Assembly: GCA_947500415.1 (NCBI GenBank)
Contig: CANMRT010000001.1
Coordinates: 956,982 to 1,020,981 of the forward strand
Direction: 5' to 3'
DNA from: an uncultured Roseicyclus sp.
GTDB lineage: Bacteria > Pseudomonadota > Alphaproteobacteria > Rhodobacterales > Rhodobacteraceae
DNA: 64,000 bases
Shown: piece after piece, positions 62,203-64,000 of the stretch
Numbering within the stretch: the stretch's first letter is position 1
Layout of the letters: every line of letters begins with the position of its first letter
Notes under the pieces: generated by a model
What the model saw: the letters and a program-made list of their open reading frames with translations, nothing else
What the model was told of the DNA's origin: nothing
Database searches by the model: none
Translations under genes and position numbers: made by a program

Positions 62203-62593
62203 CGTATGCCTCCTTCACGGCTGCGGCGTCGCGCTTCACGTTCTTCACGGTCCGCGTCGGGGCCAGGCTGGAGATTTTCAGGTCATTAACGCCCTTGGTG
62301 ATCAACGCGAACGCGATCCCGGCAAGCAGGACGCCGACGATCAATGCCGCCCAACCGCCATCGAGGCCCAGTTCCGTCAACGCGGCGACCAGAGCGGCGG
62401 CCAGCACGTTAAGCGAGACCAACGCGATGATTGCGGCACCGGCGATCAAGGCGATGGCGACACCCGCCTGGGTCAGGTTTTCGCTGATTTCCGCGCGGGC
62501 CAGATCAACCTCACTCCGGACCAGGCCGCTGATGTTGCCAAGCGCATCGGACAGAAGGCCCCCGGCACTCTTGTTTGTGGTGTCATCGCTCAT
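62192..62593 (-). CDS. Holin superfamily III-like membrane protein
   Basis: The 133-residue protein has an N-terminal amphipathic region (LVRSEVDLARAEISENL) and two strong hydrophobic helices (VAIALIAGAAIIALVSLNVL, AALIVGVLLAGIAFALITKG). This matches the family called Actinobacteriophage holin superfamily III, which is widespread in bacterial chromosomes and not evidence of a phage. It is coupled to both neighbours by overlapping ends. Confidence 0.82.
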   Translation of the reverse strand: MSDDTTNKSAGGLLSDALGNISGLVRSEVDLARAEISENLTQAGVAIALIAGAAIIALVSLNVLAAALVAALTELGLDGGWAALIVGVLLAGIAFALITKGVNDLKISSLAPTRTVKNVKRDAAAVKEAYDDK

Positions 62594-63054
62594 CAGACAT
62601 CTCCGTGCATGTTGGAATAATGGTCAGGCGCGGGGAGGGAGGCCGTCTCAGGCTCACTCGACGCCTTGGCAAAGCGGGTCGCCGCGAAGCCGATCAACAA
62701 TGCGCCGCCCAAAAACACCATTGGGTTGCGACGGGCGAAGGTCGTGACATCGCGCACCAGCTCACCCAGATCCTTTTCGCGCATCGCATCCGACGCGTCG
62801 GCCAGCCCCTCCGCGATCTGTCCGAACGTGCGCTCCTGCGGGGAGCCGTTGCGCAATTCGTCGGCAGCCGTGCGCAACGCAGAGGCAACACCGGACACTT
62901 CGTCGGCCATTGATGATTTGGCGGCGTCTGCATGGCCGCGCGCAGCGTCGGCGGCATCTTTTGCAACGGTACTGGCCGCGATCTTGGCCTGTTCTGCCAC
63001 GTCAGCTGCGGCTTGTTTGACCTGCTCGGTGGCAGGCTTCTTGGGGGTCGACAT
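62593..63054 (-). CDS. DUF883-like tail-anchored membrane protein
   Basis: The 153-residue protein has a long alanine-rich helical region (QAAADVAEQAKIAASTVAKD), RREDL-like charged helices, and one hydrophobic helix near the C-terminus (RNPMVFLGGALLIGFAATRF). This layout resembles DUF883/ElaB-type stress proteins that bind ribosomes at the membrane, but the match is by general plan only. Its stop overlaps the start of the holin-like gene (ATGA). Confidence 0.7.
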   Translation of the reverse strand: MSTPKKPATEQVKQAAADVAEQAKIAASTVAKDAADAARGHADAAKSSMADEVSGVASALRTAADELRNGSPQERTFGQIAEGLADASDAMREKDLGELVRDVTTFARRNPMVFLGGALLIGFAATRFAKASSEPETASLPAPDHYSNMHGDV

Positions 63055-63074
63055 AAGTGATCTCCAATTCAGGG

Positions 63075-63143
63075 TCAGAGGATGAAGCCGACAACGGCCA
63101 AAACGACGACGATCAATCCGATTAGGTAGAAAACGTTATTCAT
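63075..63143 (-). CDS. 22-residue membrane peptide
   Basis: A very short gene of 22 codons encoding a single hydrophobic helix (starting MNNVFYLIGLIVVVLAVV). An AGGATG ribosome-like site lies 4-9 bp before the ATG, and the gene sits 20 bp upstream of the DUF883-like gene in the same direction, so it is plausibly the first gene of that operon. One-helix peptides of this size are known in Gram-negative stress responses. Function is unknown. Confidence 0.6.
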   Translation of the reverse strand: MNNVFYLIGLIVVVLAVVGFIL

Positions 63144-63340
63144 GAGGCATCCTTTTCCAGAGCCGGGGCGATGGCAGCGGCCCCGCATGATTCAACTTAA
63201 GGGCTCGGTTGCGTCCGTGCGGCGCGCAGGCGCTAATCTGGTTTAGGTTTTGCCGGGTTATGGCGCCTACTTGCACGATCAGGCCTATCGGCAGAGGAGT
63301 TAGGGGGTAGCGTGGTGGCCTGGCCTTGAAGGGAAACACC

Positions 63341-63838
63341 ATGACCATCGACACACTGGAAGACCTCTACGTCGAGCAACTCAAGGACATCTACAGCGCC
63401 AACTCGCAGGCGCTGGATGTCGCAAAAGCGATGGCGGAGGCGGCCACCGATACTGACCTGAAAGACGCGCTGCAGGCGGGCGCAGACGGCATTCAAGCCG
63501 GCATTGACGCGCTGGAGGGGATTGCCGCGCGGCATGACGAACAACCAAGTGGCGAACATTGCAAAGGTATGGAGGGGCTAGTCAAAGAAGCCCGAGCCCA
63601 CGCGCTGGACGAGAGTTTCGGCGAGGATGCAACCCGCGACGCCATGATCATCACGCAATATCAGCGGCTCGTACACTACGCCATTGCGGGCTACGGATGC
63701 CTCGCCGCTTTTGCGGCGCGCCTGGATCTGGCCGAGGACGTGACCGCGCTGAAAGACTGCCTGGATGCCTCATATGAGGGCGATCGGACGATGACCGAAC
63801 TGGCCACCGGCGGCATCAATGAAGAGGCACAGGCCTGA
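63341..63838 (+). CDS. DUF892 (YciE/YciF) ferritin-like protein
   Basis: The 165-residue protein is a predicted four-helix bundle. It starts MTIDTLEDLYVEQLKDIYSA, the standard DUF892 opening, and has acidic and histidine residues at positions suited to a di-iron site (KEARAHALDE, QYQRLVHYAIAGYG). Family members are induced by osmotic and oxidative stress. The ATG at 63341 follows GAAGGGAAA. It is divergent from the 22-residue peptide gene. Confidence 0.88.
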   Translation: MTIDTLEDLYVEQLKDIYSANSQALDVAKAMAEAATDTDLKDALQAGADGIQAGIDALEGIAARHDEQPSGEHCKGMEGLVKEARAHALDESFGEDATRDAMIITQYQRLVHYAIAGYGCLAAFAARLDLAEDVTALKDCLDASYEGDRTMTELATGGINEEAQA

Positions 63839-63842
63839 GCCT

Positions 63843-64000
63843 TCAGGCAGGCTCGGCAGTGTCGAGCTTGCCGATGGGCCCCGGGTCAAGCGCGGACGGG
63901 AACCAGGTTGTGTCCATGTCGACGAAGGCGTCCACGAACTCGACGTCTTTCTCCCACTTATCACGGGCCAATAGACGGACGTAAGGCCGCTCGATCTCGA
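63843..64000 (-). CDS. Partial gene, C-terminal 51 residues, product not recognised
   Basis: The frame is open from the right edge to a TGA at 63843-63845. The peptide is acidic with aromatic residues (ERPYVRLLARDKWEKDVEF, DAFVDMDTTWFPSALDPG) and looks like the end of a real protein. Codon usage with G or C at third positions fits the chromosome. It is convergent with the DUF892 gene. The family cannot be assigned from this fragment. Confidence 0.65.
   Translation of the reverse strand, partial: EIERPYVRLLARDKWEKDVEFVDAFVDMDTTWFPSALDPGPIGKLDTAEPA

Noticed and set aside
62192-62593. Holin-like gene as evidence of a prophage
   Set aside because: This family is common in bacterial chromosomes, and neighbours are envelope and stress genes without any phage structural gene.

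Overview
The window looks like a marine alphaproteobacterium of the Rhodobacterales (Roseobacter group). The evidence is GC-rich coding sequence, a complete beta-hydroxyaspartate-cycle operon, a pcm-like/tolC pair, a PopZ-like acidic protein, a GAF-PtsP, and many ATGA stop/start overlaps. No rRNA or CRISPR array was seen.

Layout. Positions 1-4828 hold bhcDCBA (minus strand; bhcD runs off the left edge) and the divergent regulator bhcR. Together these convert glyoxylate plus glycine to oxaloacetate without carbon loss. Next come hppD (tyrosine catabolism), xylB, and a copper-efflux pair copA-cueR with a clear CueR operator.

Positions 10625-21538 are a genomic island of about 10.9 kb inserted in the 3' end of tRNA-Cys(GCA) and bounded by perfect 45-bp direct repeats. 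It is visibly less GC-rich than its flanks. It carries an SPPY-class DNA methyltransferase, a convergent PD-(D/E)XK-like nuclease, an HTH regulator, a lipoprotein, a catalytic-domain-only tyrosine recombinase, a clamp-loader-like AAA+ ATPase and several unrecognised small proteins. Its attachment-site integrase is frameshifted at a tetranucleotide tract. A second gene is cut by a single in-frame amber codon. A 16-bp palindrome centred on GTGTTAACAC recurs in it. No capsid, tail, conjugation or replication-initiator gene is recognisable, so it resembles a satellite-like or mobilisable element partly in decay.

Positions 21619-37931 are ordinary chromosome: an MscS channel, pcm-like methyltransferase, tolC, PopZ-like protein, ptsP, exporters, a four-gene minus-strand group around mtnP, a SulP transporter, a flavin reductase, a GNAT enzyme, apt and tRNA-Leu(TAA).

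Positions 38732-48841 are a Tad/Flp pilus locus: prepilin peptidase and a LuxR-type regulator on the minus strand, then flp, cpaB, tadG, two tadE-like genes, cpaE, cpaF, tadB and tadC on the plus strand. No secretin (cpaC/rcpA), cpaD or tadD is present in this cluster.

Positions 48842-57515 mix gene-poor stretches with an alpha/beta-hydrolase, two unrecognised envelope proteins, a LysE exporter, an EamA transporter and a LysR regulator.

Positions 57516-64000 form an envelope/stress block: PRC-barrel protein, GlsB-like protein, AI-2E-family protein, YihY/BrkB, DUF3618, holin-like and tail-anchored small proteins, a 22-residue membrane peptide, a DUF892 ferritin-like protein, and a gene cut by the right edge.
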